Shown here one piece after another: positions 11,239-23,502 of a stretch of DNA of 64,000 bases. The stretch's first letter is position 1. Every line of letters begins with the position of its first letter. Made by a program: the position numbers and the translations under genes. The DNA comes from Gordionus sp. m RMFG-2023 (lineage: Eukaryota; Nematomorpha; Gordioida; Chordodea; Parachordodidae): positions 30,737,120 to 30,801,119 of the forward strand of contig NC_088778.1 of NCBI RefSeq assembly GCF_954871325.1. The letters are read 5' to 3'. The notes beneath the pieces were generated by a model. That model saw only the letters and a list, made by a program, of their open reading frames with translations, did not search any database and was not told the DNA's origin.

Positions 11239-11428
11239 AGAGACTTGCAGGCCCGGCCCTAGTACCCGAGCCTAAATTTTCGTATATTTTAAAACCAAAT
11301 ATTTTAAATTGCCATTATTAGCTATAAAAATCAAAAATAAACATAATATATTTTTTTAAAAATCCGGGCCGGGCCTGAAAATATAAAACCCGGGCCGGGC
11401 CGTGCAAATGGTACCTCTACAGGTCTCT
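11239..11428. mobile_element. Family E GC-rich MITE, short version
   Basis: It starts AGAGACTTGCAGGCCCGGCC. The right arm CCCGGGCCGGGCCGTGCAAA leads to GGTCTCT, complementary to the start. The core has CCATTATTAGCTA, shared with the copies at 30111 and 46706. Confidence 0.75.
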
Positions 11429-12573
11429 TGTTTTTATAAAGATAATGAATGAAATGTAACTTGACTTTTTTCGTTACATTTCAAAAAATATTATATACTA
11501 TTATTTTCTTGCAAAGATACCGGAAGCTAGTTAATTTAATACTAAAAATATAATATATCATTTCTTTCTTTCTGGCTTTAATCCTCCTAAATCTATATAA
11601 TTTATATTTTTTCTTTCTTTCTCTTTTCATCAATTTACATGCTTAAAAGTAAACTTTGTTAATGTGATTGGTTAATCCCCGTAATATTATTAGCACATTT
11701 TTTTAAATAAAAAATAAATAAATTATTGGATAAAAATATTTGAATATTTTTTTTTAGTAGGCTGAAATGATTTCTAAGTCTTATATAAAAACAACAAATT
11801 AATGAATTAAAAAAAAACAACTAATTCTATCTATATTCAACTATATATTCATATAAATTATAAAAGCGACTTGTTTTTGATTATGTTTAAAAGTTTTAAA
11901 AACTAACATTTTATTACCTCATCTAAAGATCTATGGGCGTCTATCCATGACCTGATTGATGAGTTAGAAAAATCACGGGCCAAGCAATGGTGGAAAACCG
12001 TGCCAACAAAAGTGCCCAACTTATTTAGAATAAAAAAAGAGCATCATAGTATAATTAATTACGCTATGTGCGAAATGCGAGAAAAAAATTTTGCGAAAAT
12101 CCCACCCCCTTCCCTATCATTACAAATGTTATTTAGTAAACGAGGAACTATAAAATTCTACGGGTACAAAAACAAACTCGGTTCGAATTTTATGCCGGTT
12201 TCCAGTCGGATCAAAAGGTTTAGGAAATCCGCCTTATAACCGGTTTTTAAATTCGGGTGCGGTCTAGGACCTTCGCTAATTTAAAAAATACGATATGATT
12301 AATTTCAAAAACTCCAATTCTAAAAAAAAACTAAAATAATAATAATAATGCGAAACAATTTTTTTGTTCGAAGAAAAAAAATAAATATTCGAAAATATTT
12401 AAGACATCATTTGCCCAAATTCTTTTGGTATTATTATTCTATTTGGGTATTATAGTGTTCTATATGCACTTTTTTTTTAACACATGCATGTTTTCGATAA
12501 ATCAATCCTTGATTCGGTGTCCTTGATCAATTTATTACTAAACAGACGGCTATTTAGTATTGACTGAACAGCC
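11429..12573. other. No gene; family H fragment at 12125-12270
   Basis: Mostly A+T-rich. At 12125-12270 there are GGTTCGAATTTTATGCCGG and ACCGGTTTTTAAATTCGGG words related to family H. The 79-codon frame at 12000-12239 runs through this repeat and I do not call it a gene. Confidence 0.4.
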
Positions 12574-12895
12574 CTAATAGTGCGAACGAATTGAGCGCTT
12601 CAAACGTTGAGTTGCAAGCGCCAATAACGTCTTTCAAATGGCCTCGTGCAAAAAATTACCGTTTGGCCTTAGCAACCATTTAAAAAAACGCAAATAGGTT
12701 TGCTATCTCATTACTTTTTTTATTCGTCACTTTGGAATATTATACAAAATGTAATATAAAAAAAACTTACTTATAATCCTAAAAAGGAATATTTAGAAAT
12801 TAAAGAAATAAGAACGCAGACGATAATATAATTTTCAAAGATAACCTCAATCTAAAATTACGGCAAAATGTAAATACTCAATTTGTGCGCTCTAT
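12574..12895. mobile_element. Family F element
   Basis: Starts CTAATAGTGCGAACGAATTG and ends CAATTTGTGCGCTCTATA. The interior shares ATTACCGTTTGGCCTTAGCA and CCTAAAAAGGAATATTTA with the copy at 21942-23717. It carries no transposase. Confidence 0.65.
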
Positions 12896-15001
12896 AAAAA
12901 GCAAAAGAAAAATTTAAAACAAAAAAAAACATCCCCCAAAAAAACAAAAAAAAAGAGAATAAAATAAGAAAAATAACATTATAACCGAACCCTTAGAAAA
13001 ACAAATCAAAATAAGGTGTCCGAGTTCAAACAGTAGAATAATCCTTTAATATGTATTGTATTATTATGGTGTGTACAAGAGATATATATATTTTTTAAAT
13101 GCTATCCTACACTATATAATAATTTATTTTTAAGTGAATTTATATTTTATAGATATTATGGATTTTGGAGGATAAGAGCGCAAAGTGTTGGCATTAAGAA
13201 TTTAGTTTTTAATTTTATATAACGACAGGATAAGACTAATAAAAATTTTTTTGTCCTTTTAAAATATATATTTTAAATGGTTATTTTAAGGGGAGGGAAA
13301 AAGCCTTTTAAAAAAAACCATAAAATTTTAATTCATATTGTAATAATTATAGATGAAATGCGTATTTAAAAAAAATTGTTTTGGTTATAAATTATTATTT
13401 AAGAAATAAAAAAAATATATAAATAAATTGAAACAAAGTCGGCAAATAGCTCACACTGGAAAATGAAAATTTGTTTAGGCGGAGGAGCGGGCATGAAACT
13501 AACCTATATATGCTTTTTAAAGTGAAATCTAGCCAATGAGATAAAAGGAATCTTTTCTATAGAAAGATTTTTTTTTAAAAAAAATTGTGAAATTATAAGG
13601 CATCATCATATACTTTTGGAGTAAAATTCTAGGCTAACATCAGACCTTTGTCATATATAATTATAGATAACCATCCCCCCAGTGGATTATCTAGGAATTT
13701 GCCTTGGATATGGGAAAGGAGGGGGGGGATTCTATTTACAAGTTAAAATAAGATTTTTTTTAAAAAAATGTTTGAAAAAATTTCGGGTGGATGCAAATGC
13801 TCAGCTTAACAACTGAGATTAGAGTTGATTGGTGTACTTTATACTTTATCCCCCCCCCCCACCAAAAAATGATCTTCACCATAAAAAAGTAACATTTTTT
13901 AAAAAATATATTGCAAATTAATCCCATATTGCAAAAAAAATAATTTTACAATTGATAGTATTCTCTTGAGTTCTCTACATTTTTTAGAGTCAGATTAATA
14001 ACCGAAAGCCTCGCATTTCTAGCTGTCCTGAGAGACTAATTTAAATATTTTTACAGACAAAAGATCTTGTAACGATACCTGGGACGCGTTGTCTTAGGTT
14101 ATGGTAAATGCTTTTAAAAAACCATTTGAAAACTAGCCATATTTAAAATATTTTACATTCATTCTTACATAAAAATTTTTTAAAATTAAATTAAACTGAT
14201 AGGCTCCGATAATTGGCCTATTTAATCTGGCATTTGGCTAAAATGACCCCGGGCTTCTATCACATATATAAACTGACATTTCTAAATAATAGTATAAAAT
14301 ATACGCGCACGTAACATTTTAAACCACCGATTGCGTCAATGATGCGATACTGTCATGAGATGCATGATTAAATAAACAAATTTGGAAAATTATTGGTGTA
14401 GTGTTGTTAAACGGCTCATTTATATTATTCATATATTTTTTTACAATGGTTAGGTTTTGGTGACTTGTATTACACTTGTAATTTTAGTTTGTTTTTGTAA
14501 TCTGGAAGAAAAAAAAAACCAGATTTCCCGTTAATTTATATGTTTTCTATTTAATTTTTTTCCTTTTTTTAAGATAATATATATATACCAAAAAATTATG
14601 ATAAAAATTTATCAATTTATATGTATATATATAAAAAAATAAATAAATTCTATTATCTTTACATTATAATATTATCTAAATATGAATATTCGTATCGAGA
14701 TATTTTGGTTTTTTTTTAAAAAAAGAGAAGAAAATACAACTTTTTGGGATGAATGTTATTTTTTTTCACACAACGATTAAAATGAATGATAAGGATTTTA
14801 GGCGTTTTTTTTATATTATTGTCGGGAATAAATATTTTTCTTGGATGAAAAAAAGTTTCCAAGCAAAATATAATAGGCTTAATAAACGGACAAACCAGGA
14901 ACGTAACCAAGGAGTTAAAAATCCGCACCACGCCACGCCATCGAAAACAGCTAATTAATAAAAATTAGTAAATTAAATAATAATTTTTTTGAAAATAACG
15001 A
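12896..15001. other. No gene; solitary family A terminus at 14398-14420
   Basis: A+T-rich low-complexity sequence with a C-run at 13850-13860. TAGTGTTGTTAAACGGCTC stands alone at about 14400 without a partner arm, so it is a truncated family A copy. Two overlapping frames on opposite strands at 14716-14958 are not convincing. Confidence 0.4.
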
Positions 15002-15144
15002 CAGGGCAAGCCTTTTTTTTTTGCTTAGAATTTAAGACGTTTCATATTGAAAAAAAGTTAAAATATAACGCTCCAATTTAAACATGGCTGCGTTTACATT
15101 TTGAAACGCTGCGTTGAAACGTTAAATTTGTGCTCATTATTATA
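15002..15144. mobile_element. Family F element, right half
   Basis: It holds TTAAGACGTTTCATATTG and TTTTGAAACGCTGCGTTGAAACG, ending with CATTATTATAG. The left arm is missing. Confidence 0.55.
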
Positions 15145-15283
15145 GATTCCCTAAAACTCTTTGTGTCACCCATGAACAAAATCTTGCGGTTAGCCTGATA
15201 TATTTTCCTGGATATAATATTGAATTAGGCTATTTTCATAAAAATCGGCTCAAATCGAACCCCTTAACAACGCCAATGATATT
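15145..15283. mobile_element. Family A element, right half
   Basis: Reads from the central block (TGAACAAAATCTTG) through AAAAATCGGCTCAAATCG to CTTAACAAC. It directly abuts the family F fragment. Confidence 0.6.
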
Positions 15284-15907
15284 TATAGAAATTTGGCCTG
15301 GTCCTGTTACATTAAAAAAAAAACTTTTATATTATATAAACTAATAAAAAAATATATAATAATAACAATATTTTAATATGATATTAGAAAAATTCACTTT
15401 TTTTTATCGTTATTATATTAGTAAAAGATAACTATAAAAAAACAATATTTCTAGTGTAATGTTTTTTTTATGGTTTTTAATCTATTTTTATAATATAAAT
15501 ATTATAGTGTATATAAATGTAATGTAATAATATTGCAAAATCAAAAAAATAAAACACATCATTCTTATATTTGTCTAATAAAATATAAATTGTCTAAATA
15601 AATATTCTTTTAGATCAAATTATTTTCGCTTCGAATCTATGAGATAACCAATCCATCAAGAGATAGATGGACAAGAAGGATTTTTGGCGTAACGCGACAA
15701 ATATCAAACGAATATGCCTTATAAAACCGGAAAATTGAACTGGGTAAGACTGAAACCGACTTTGGATATATTTTTTAGGTGCGGTTACGTTAAGTTACGT
15801 GGCCCTTAGATGGGCGATCATATATATGACCGATAAAACAGATGAACCTCGAGAAGGGTAACATTTTTTGGCAAAAGTTCGCCATTGATAAAGTCAGCTA
15901 AACCTTT
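15284..15907. other. No gene seen
   Basis: Low-complexity A+T-rich DNA, slightly more mixed after 15620. No supported feature. Confidence 0.35.
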
Positions 15908-16121
15908 AGTATTGTTAAAAGGCTCGATTTGAGCCGATTTTTAAAAAGGGCTAACTCATTTATTCAGAATAATATTAGGCAAGCCTGAAGATTTTGCTGA
16001 CATATGACACAAAGATCTAGACATAGCGAAATGTCGAGGCTTAAGGCAATATTTTCCTGGCTAACATATTGAGTTAGCCGTTTTTAAAAATCGGCTCAAA
16101 ACGAGCCGTTTAACAACACTA
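15908..16121. mobile_element. Family A hAT-type MITE
   Basis: TAGTATTGTTAAAAGGCTC pairs with the complement of GAGCCGTTTAACAACACTA. The arms are well preserved, including GAGTTAGCCGTTTTTAAAAA. The flanks AAACCTT and AAGCCTT may be a worn target duplication. Confidence 0.8.
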
Positions 16122-17236
16122 AGCCTTGGATGATGAATGAAACTTCGCAAAGTATTAAATATTGGTATATCTTTGAATTTATAAATTATATAGTTTTTAT
16201 ATGTGTTTTTTTTCTTCCTCTCTCCATTAATGATTTATTACTTATAAGCTTAAAGAAATTTGGGATTCGTTGTCCGGTCCCAAAAACCGCTATGCCCGGC
16301 CAGCGAGCTTTCGAGTTAGACTGGCCAACCTCTAATATAGTAAGAATATAGATGGGAAGAATTAGGTAAGGAGGGCAACAGATTTTTATAAATGGTTAAG
16401 GCGGCATACGTCATCGATATTATATTGTAACTTTTACGAAAACCGATATATAAAGTCGTCGGGTTAATTCGGGGTTATACTTCAATCAACCCGGGGGTTT
16501 TAGTAATCATTTATTGTCAGTAGCGTTGTTAGGAGGGAGGCGCTTCTCTTCACTTCTCTTCTCTTCTCTTCTCTTCTCTTCTCTTCTCTGACACAAGTCC
16601 CCACCTAAAAACTTTGGAGCCCCTCCCTTTAAAAAAATATTGAATTTTTTTTTAGGTACGGTCTTCATTTAGCGTATTTTAAGTGGAAATACTATTTCTT
16701 TTGCGCGAATTGTAGATATAATTTTCTTATTCTTTTTTGTTAATTTTAGATAGAATTATCCATTTTTATGCTAATGTACGCTCCCCCCCCCTCCTCTCAA
16801 GTTCTATAAGCATTTTTTTTTCAAATAACGAGAAAAAAAATCACCTGATTTAGCCGTTATCTTATTCAAGTAACCAGCATGTATAAAACTACACTTATAA
16901 GCTGTGAATTTATGATAAATTCAAAAATAAAATTTGGGGTATATTCAAATTTAATTTATATATATAAATGAAAAGGATCTCATAAATTCGCGGCAAAATT
17001 TGTCCGAAATCGCTGGGCAGGTACTAGAGGTCCGCAATGAACGGGTCTTAACTGGGAGACCCGATCGCCCACTGTTTAAAAATTATTTAACTGGCTCATC
17101 CTTTATTTTTTTTCTTCAAAATTTGTCCCCTCTATTCGTCAATTTTGCTTTTACCGTGCCCGCCAAATGCTTTAAAAATTTTATTGGTTGATTAGGCTTT
17201 TTGTTTATATTTTTTTTTAAATTTAAAACTTATAAA
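16122..17236. other. No gene; (CTTCT)n tract at 16542-16589
   Basis: Contains the pentanucleotide (CTTCT)n repeat and C/T-rich stretches near 16780. The 73-codon frame at 16130-16351 starts just outside the MITE at 15908-16121 and shows no motif. Confidence 0.45.
16542..16589. repeat. (CTTCT)n microsatellite
   Basis: About nine near-perfect CTTCT units with one early CA interruption. Confidence 0.9.
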
Positions 17237-17542
17237 GCTGCATTAAAGGTGGAGACGAATCCTTTTTTTTACATCCGTCCCGTCAAAAGTCAATCTCATT
17301 AAAAAAGATATATATATTGATTTTCATTTTTAAAAAATTATAAGTAAGGTTACAACGCTCTATAAAATTTGCCGTATCAAAAAGTCAAAATATTTTGACT
17401 TCAAATTTTGCCGGATATCCGTTTTTAAGACGGAAGGTATCGGAACGGAAGCACTGTGAACATATATATATCATTTTTAATGAGATTGACTTTTGACGGA
17501 ACGGATGTAAAAAAACGGATCCGTCTCCACTTTGAATGCAGC
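17237..17542. mobile_element. Family K inverted-repeat element
   Basis: Arms of about 70 bp: GCTGCATTAAAGGTGGAGACG at the left, and on the complement of the right GCTGCATTCAAAGTGGAGACG. Both continue into ACATCCGT and GTCAAAAGTCAATCTCATTA. The centre is short and A+T-rich. No other copy is in the window, so it is a single but clear palindrome. Confidence 0.75.
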
Positions 17543-17802
17543 CTAAAATATGCAATATTATGAAATATATAAATTTCGACGGGAAAATATTGCGAATTCA
17601 CCCACCCATTTTTAAAAAAAAAAATTTACTTTAGCCAGCCCTCTTACTTTCCCATTGTTTTAAATCTTTTGGCTCGTCCTATCGCAAGCCTCTAGAAGTT
17701 TTCTGTTAGAGATTCTAGGTCAGGTCTTTTCAGAATTTTATTTTTTTAAAAAAAACGCTCCAAATTAAATTATTCAAAATTTTTAAAAAATTTGCTTAAA
17801 AC
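17543..17802. other. No gene seen
   Basis: A+T-rich spacer between the palindrome and the next family A element. Confidence 0.35.
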
Positions 17803-18538
17803 TAGTCTTGTCAAACGGCTCGTTTTGAGCCGATTTTTAAAAACGGATAACCCAAATATTTCATCCGGAAAAATGTTACGCAAATTTGAAGATTTTGCTC
17901 ATAAAAGAAACAAAGGTCTAGGTTAGACCTGTGCGCCGATGTCTCAATCAACGGCGGCTGTATTTTTTATCGGCGTACGGCGGCGCGCCGATTTCGCCAC
18001 CGCCTCTTAAATTGTCGGCGGCGGCGCAATATTTATTTAAAAAATGAATTTAATTTATAAATCAATGTGTTACATTTTTTTATAATTTATTTGGGCGATC
18101 TTTTCTAACACATTGTTAACATAGTTTAATTAATCTTAAATTATTTCCTGTCTCACTCCAATTTAAATTTATATATTTTCTCATTCTCAGAAATAGACTA
18201 AGGAATTGCATTTTTACTCAGATCGAGTCACATCAACAACACATATAAGAAATATTCTATTGATTTTTATTATAATTAAAATAAATTTGAAATGCAAGCA
18301 AAATTCAAAGTATGAAATATACTACTCAGAATTCAGATTTATCGAATTTAAATATTCTGAAATAACTTTAAGATTTTGAAATCTGGGATCAAGTAGAGTT
18401 GCTAATATCTAATGTTTAAAAATATAATTTTATTAATAAAAATATAAAATAACTTGAAGTTCAATAATGGGAAACCTATGGTCAAGCTTTTTTTTCATAT
18501 ATTCTAGCAATCAGATCTATTGATTTTTATATGAGCTT

Positions 18539-20340
18539 CTATTTCACTGCTAAATAATAACCCAAGTTTATTGTCGATCCTTTTTGGGAGAAAAGAAATT
18601 CCACCGACTCTCGGAATGGATTTAATACTGCGGAAAGCTCATCAATCTTATCACATTCATTATTAAAGAGTTTTAAAGATTGTTTACCTATTTTATTTAG
18701 AATATTATTTATAGGAATTTTGCTTACACTTTCTATCATAATTAATATGTTATGCCAGCGGATTGGGCAATTTAATTTTAAAGTTGTTGCATTAATTAGA
18801 TTGGTTGGTGCAATGCCATTTCTATTATCCGATTCATCAGACATATCAAAATGGTCATCAAGGTATGGATCAGATTCATCAATATCCAAGATATAACCTG
18901 TTTCCTAAATTGATTGCAGACATTTGCGATGTTCAGCCTCAATTTCGTATTCCAAATCAGCTACTCTATATCTGAGGGCTGAAATTCTCTAATTTTTTTA
19001 ATGAGAATATCAATTCTGGCAATTTTTTTATGCCATCAACTGTAACCAAATTATGAAGTCCATGCCCTAAGCATAAATGTTTCATAATCGCCTAATCTGA
19101 CGCTTCTTTTGACATTGGTCGCAGCATCAGTTACCACATGTATTATTTTGGCTTATAAATGGAACTCCTCTTCAATACTATCAATCTCGATAGTATTGTT
19201 CCCCCAGTATACTTTTGAGTCACATTTCTAGTTGCTAGGGTAAAATATTTTAAATCAAAATTTTCCTATAAATGATGAAGACTAAATGTGATATAATTTC
19301 GACGCTTGAAATGATCGGTCTATAAATCAAAAGTGGTAGAACAAAATTTTGGTCCAGAATCAATCAGATTTAAAACATACGCCTTTATAGATAAATAAAC
19401 ATCGTCTAGTGCACCCCGACTAATGGTTTTCCTATTTGGCAATTCTGACGAGCAATTATTTTATATTTCTATTTTTTTAGGCAATTTATTTTTTAATATT
19501 ATATAAATTCTAAACCTTTAAAAAATCTGATATTCCTTTATTGTTTATAGAATCAAATAGCATTAAATCTAAGCTACACATCAAAACAGAATTTCGCTCT
19601 ATTAGATTTCATATTTATTTTAAACATCAAAATAATTAGAGCTGGAATGAAACAGATTATAAATTTGATTTATTTTAACTTTCAAAATAAATTTCTAAAT
19701 AATTAATAATAAATTATATATTAAGTTTATACATTAAATAGATTTTTAAAAAACATCAATTTAATTAGAGCTGGAATGAAACAAATTATAAATTTGTTTT
19801 AACTTTTAAAATAAAGTTTTACATAATTAATTAAATAAATTATATATTAAGTTTATACATTAAAAAGATCTCAAAAGGCAAAGTTGTTTTGAACTTTCAA
19901 AAAAAAGCTTTAATTTAACAAACCGGTAAAAATTTTAAATGAATAATAATAAACAATAATAATAACCTAAGAGCCATTTTTTATCTTTTATATTGTTGCT
20001 ACATCTTGGTGTTAGCTTTAAAAACATTTTTAGACTTTGAATGGATTTATCATTATTAATATTTTCTGATATTTTATGAACATTAACTAAGTGCCGAGAA
20101 AGATTACTTGCACTTATATTCTTACTAAAAATTTAATAACTAAAATATAAAATATATATAAAAGTCTAAAATAAAAATAAATTACTGTGAAAATGAATTA
20201 TGTATTTAAATCTTCCTCATCTTTTTTCGCCAATTTTAAGCAATATATATAATCAGGCATTATTGTGCTTTTCTTATTTTCATTCTTCAAAATAAGACTT
20301 CCAAAGTACCTCCATACATAACTTGATTTATGATTAGTAG
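18539..20340 (-). pseudogene. hAT transposase remnant (BED finger to C-terminal half)
   Basis: Read on the minus strand in order. A BED-finger start, SSYVWRYF with a later YC, lies at about 20330-20230. NLSRHLVNVH, the His pair of the BED finger, is at about 20112-20078. TTFDL followed by TDHFKRRNYITFSLHHL, the first catalytic Asp region, is at about 19345-19260. VVTDAATNVKRSV, the second catalytic Asp region, is at about 19137-19100, and LHNLVTVDGIKKL at about 19070-19020. CPIRWHNILIMIESV and LNPFRESVEFL of the C-terminal part are in the open frame 18889-18539. Stops and frame changes separate these blocks and the final dimerisation motif is not found, so no active protein is made. The block order and spacing are those of hAT transposases. 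Confidence 0.8.
19635..19865. repeat. Tandem duplication inside the hAT transposon
   Basis: The unit starting TTAGAGCTGGAATGAAACA and ending AAGTTTATACATTAAA occurs twice, about 120 bp apart, with minor differences. Confidence 0.7.
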
Positions 20341-20803
20341 AGAGAGTTGTTATTTCATAATTGTATATAGGGTGGTTTAAAACGTGCAAGTCCATAAAAA
20401 TAATTAATATGAATTGTTTGTGGAAATAAAATATTATGTATGAATGAATGTAAATAATATACACTATTCTATCATATATAGCAAAGGAATACAATTCATG
20501 TTTTAATTTAATTAATGTTAGTATTCAAATTAAAATAATAATAATTTAATATATAAATATAATTAATATGCTTTCTAAAAAAATACAAACGCCGCGCCGC
20601 CGCCATAATAAAAATTGGCGGCGAGCCGGCTCGCGCTGGAGATCTCAATCGGCGGCTTTTCTGGCGTGAATAAAAATACCGGCGGCGCACAGGTCTATTC
20701 TAGGCATATATTATCGAAATATCAGGCAATATTTTTTCTTGCTAAAATATTGAGTTAGCCGTTTTTTAAAAATCGAATCAAAACGAGCCGTTTAACAACA
20801 CTA

Positions 20804-21941
20804 CTTAATCCCCCCCCCCCCCATTCATATTTTTTTGTATAAAATATTCCAAAATAAAAACAAATCTAACAAAAGTTATGTTTCAAAATATTTAGAAAAA
20901 GATTAATCCTCTTCCCCTTGGTCCACAAATTTATTTTATTTTTTTAAAATTCGAAAAACCAACAAAACATTATTTATTTTATTTTTTTCAATTACTTTCA
21001 CCAAATTACATTCTACCAATAATAATATAAAATGTATCGTTTTTTGTATTCCAGTGTTTTAATCATGATTCCATCTTTCGTCAAAACCCATAAATCAATA
21101 TATTTAAAAAAAATAAACTAAAAAAATGAAAAAAGAAAGAAGATACTTGGTATAATAAGTAACTTAAAAAAACATTGCTTGATTAATCCATAATAATAAA
21201 AACTCTCATAATATTTTATCCAAAACTAAACCTAAACTAAAAACAAAAAAAATTTTGTATTCCAGGTTTTAATGGTGATTCCATCTTTCGTCAAAACCCA
21301 TAAATCAATATATTTAAAAAATAACAAAATAAGATAAAAATAAACGAAAAAAAAGAAAGAAAGAAGATAGTAACTTTAAAAATGCTTGATTAATAATAAT
21401 AATAAAAACTTTCTTAATATTTTATCCAAAACTAAACCTAAACTTTAAGCAAAAAAATAAACCAATTGTTTTTCTTGCTATATGAAGTTTCTAATAAAGT
21501 TAATAATGAATCATAAAATAATAGATGGATGAAATCGGACAACAAAAAAACTTAATGAATTAACCATTATACTAAAACCTACTCACTCCCATGTTATTAA
21601 TATAAAAATTGGTTAGCATCATTTATTTATTAATTTTTTTTTTAAAATCATGAAAATATGTGGTGGACAAAATTGACAAGGCGAAAAAAATGGTCCATTA
21701 AAGTAAATCACACTTTAAAAAAAAAATTTTTTTTTCCAAAAACGCATACTTTTATAAACATAAAATTATTTAGTGTTTTAAAATATAATTTATATATATG
21801 TGTCATGTAAATTGGGATACGAAATATTCTCTCAGGAAGGATGATTTTTACATTTCCGGAACTAATCTTATTTGACCGGAAATGTAATCCAGCCTGTGTA
21901 GTTGAGTACCTCTTGGTATGGACTTTCTAAGTACCTTTTAT
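20804..21941. other. No gene; direct duplication at 21041-21445
   Basis: C-run at 20811-20822, then A+T-rich DNA. The two units of about 210 bp are listed separately. A TTTGACCGGAAATGTAATCC block at about 21878-21898 is a stray piece of family C. Confidence 0.5.
21041..21445. repeat. Tandem direct duplication, about 210 bp unit
   Basis: TTCCATCTTTCGTCAAAACC and AAATCAATATATTTAAAAA recur at 21070 and 21282. The repeated block continues through AAGAAGATA to ATTTTATCCAAAACTAAACC. Small indels separate the copies. Confidence 0.75.
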
Positions 21942-22044
21942 CTAAAATTACCGTTTGGCGTTAGCAAGCATTTAAAAATAACGCAAATAGGTTTGCCTTT
22001 TCATTACTCTTTTTATTCTTCGTTTTGTAATATTCTATAAAAAT

Positions 22045-23502
22045 CAGGCATGTGAAACCGGACCCTAAACCCTCGTATTTTTGCTGTACCAAAACCCGGA
22101 TCCTTTTTAAAAGTGAAGGGTCCAAAGGTTCTAGGTGTCATAAAAAATTTTAAAAATGATAATATTTTTTTAAAAATAATTTAAATTTTATTAACTTTTT
22201 TTGTGGAATTATTTATTTTATCTTCGCGTTTTTCTTTAAATTTTCTTCCTGGACTTCCATTTTATTTAGAGATTGATATCATAAATTATTTTCTAGTGTA
22301 GGTAAAAATATTTTATTATGTAAATTTAATAATATGCTAAGTTATTGAAATATGTTGATTATTTTGAAAGAGAATTATTTTGTAGTGCAAGCAATAATAT
22401 TTTCATTTAAATGTTAATGCACAACACGTTGGTCCTCAATTTGTATGATGCTAGAACGATTATTAAGTTAGAAAGATTTCTGCAATGATTTTATATGTCA
22501 TTTTGTCGGAAGATGATTAGTGCCAAATAAAGGACCTTACTGTATTAGTACCTTTAAAAATAACAATATTAAGATTAAAATAAAAACAGAACAATTATGT
22601 TTATTTGATTTTTATGACATATGGATTAGATGCCGATTAGATTTAGAAAAATTTACAGTCCTTCTTATATGGAATATTAGAAAACATGAAAATTTGAGAG
22701 CAACAATATTTGCAATAGTGTTGAATACGCTTCTATATATTTAGACCCTCGATATCAAGTTTTATTGAGTATTGAGCAAAAACAAATGGCTAAAGACCAT
22801 CTTAAGGATTTATGGCACACGCAAAACTCCATTATTTACAATATATTGGAGGCTAAGACAATACCTACTGGTTGTAGTGAAAATGATAATGATAGCAACA
22901 TTGATGATCTTGAAATTTTCCTTTTAGATAGATAAAAAATCAAATTATCAGATAGAAAGGAGGATCAAAAATTGCCTATTGCATCATTAATAGAAAAGTT
23001 TTCAGAAGTTAAGAGAATAAATAAGGTTACAAATATTTTAAAATTCTGGGGAAAAATTCTTCAATATATTTAGAATTATATATCTTATCTAGAATCGTCA
23101 TGGTTATACCGACGACGCAAGAACATTAATTTATGTATTATAAAAATAACTATCTATTTTAGGTAAGGGTAGAACGTGAATTTTCATCCTTGAAATATAT
23201 GTATTATCTTATTTACGTGGAAATCTTAAAGACGATATTTTAGTAGATATTATGATTGTGCTATTGAATAAAACATTTAAAATATAAATTTTTTCATTTT
23301 AAAATTTTTCATTTGTAAATTATAAATGTGTATATTATATTGAAGTATAATAATAAATGAATGAAAAAAAATAAATTTTATTTAGAATCATTATTTTTAT
23401 GTTTCCAGAACTAGGACCTGAACCCTGGACCGGATCCTTCTTAAATTTTATTCCTGTACCCGAAACCGAACCCTTTTATTTGTCAAAGGGTTCACATCCT
23501 TG
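22045..23502 (+). mobile_element. hAT transposon, about 1.46 kb, internally deleted
   Basis: Flanked by a perfect 8 bp target duplication ATAAAAAT (22037-22044 and 23503-23510). Termini are CAGGCATGTGAAACC and the complement CAAGGATGTGAACCC. The subterminal sequence GGACCCTAAACCC and GGACCTGAACCCTGG resembles family G, suggesting this lineage could supply the transposase for G. It keeps only a C-terminal transposase remnant. Confidence 0.85.
22741..23270 (+). pseudogene. hAT transposase C-terminal remnant
   Basis: LDPRYQVLLSIEQKQ at 22741-22785 is the hAT 'FLDPR' strand. VEREFSSLK at 23169-23195 is the SERxFS dimerisation motif. After a frame change, NLKDDILVDIMIVLLNK matches the terminal helix. 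At least one stop and one frame change lie between. The BED finger and both N-proximal catalytic regions are missing. Confidence 0.75.

Larger units (their letters stand above)
17924..20697 (-). mobile_element. hAT transposon, about 2.77 kb, degenerate
   Basis: Terminal inverted repeats TAGACCTGTGCGCCG at the left and CGGCGCACAGGTCTA at the right. It is flanked by GTCTAGGT and TTCTAGGC, which share the six central bases of an 8 bp target duplication and match the interrupted family A sequence. The first and last 100 bp are GC-rich (CGGCGG words) while the body is A+T-rich. The minus strand keeps most of a hAT transposase. Confidence 0.85.
17803..20803. mobile_element. Family A MITE split by a hAT transposon
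   Basis: Left half 17803-17923 (TAGTCTTGTCAAACGGCTCG to AAAGGTCTAGG) and right half 20698-20803 (TTCTAGGCATATATTATCG to GTTTAACAACACTA) rejoin exactly at the family A centre. The outer flanks CTTAAAAC and CTTAATCC are a worn 8 bp duplication of the first insertion. Confidence 0.85.

Noticed and set aside
14716-14958. Overlapping antisense open frames of about 70 codons
   Set aside because: Both strands are open over the same A+T-rich bases, with no motif or splice signal.
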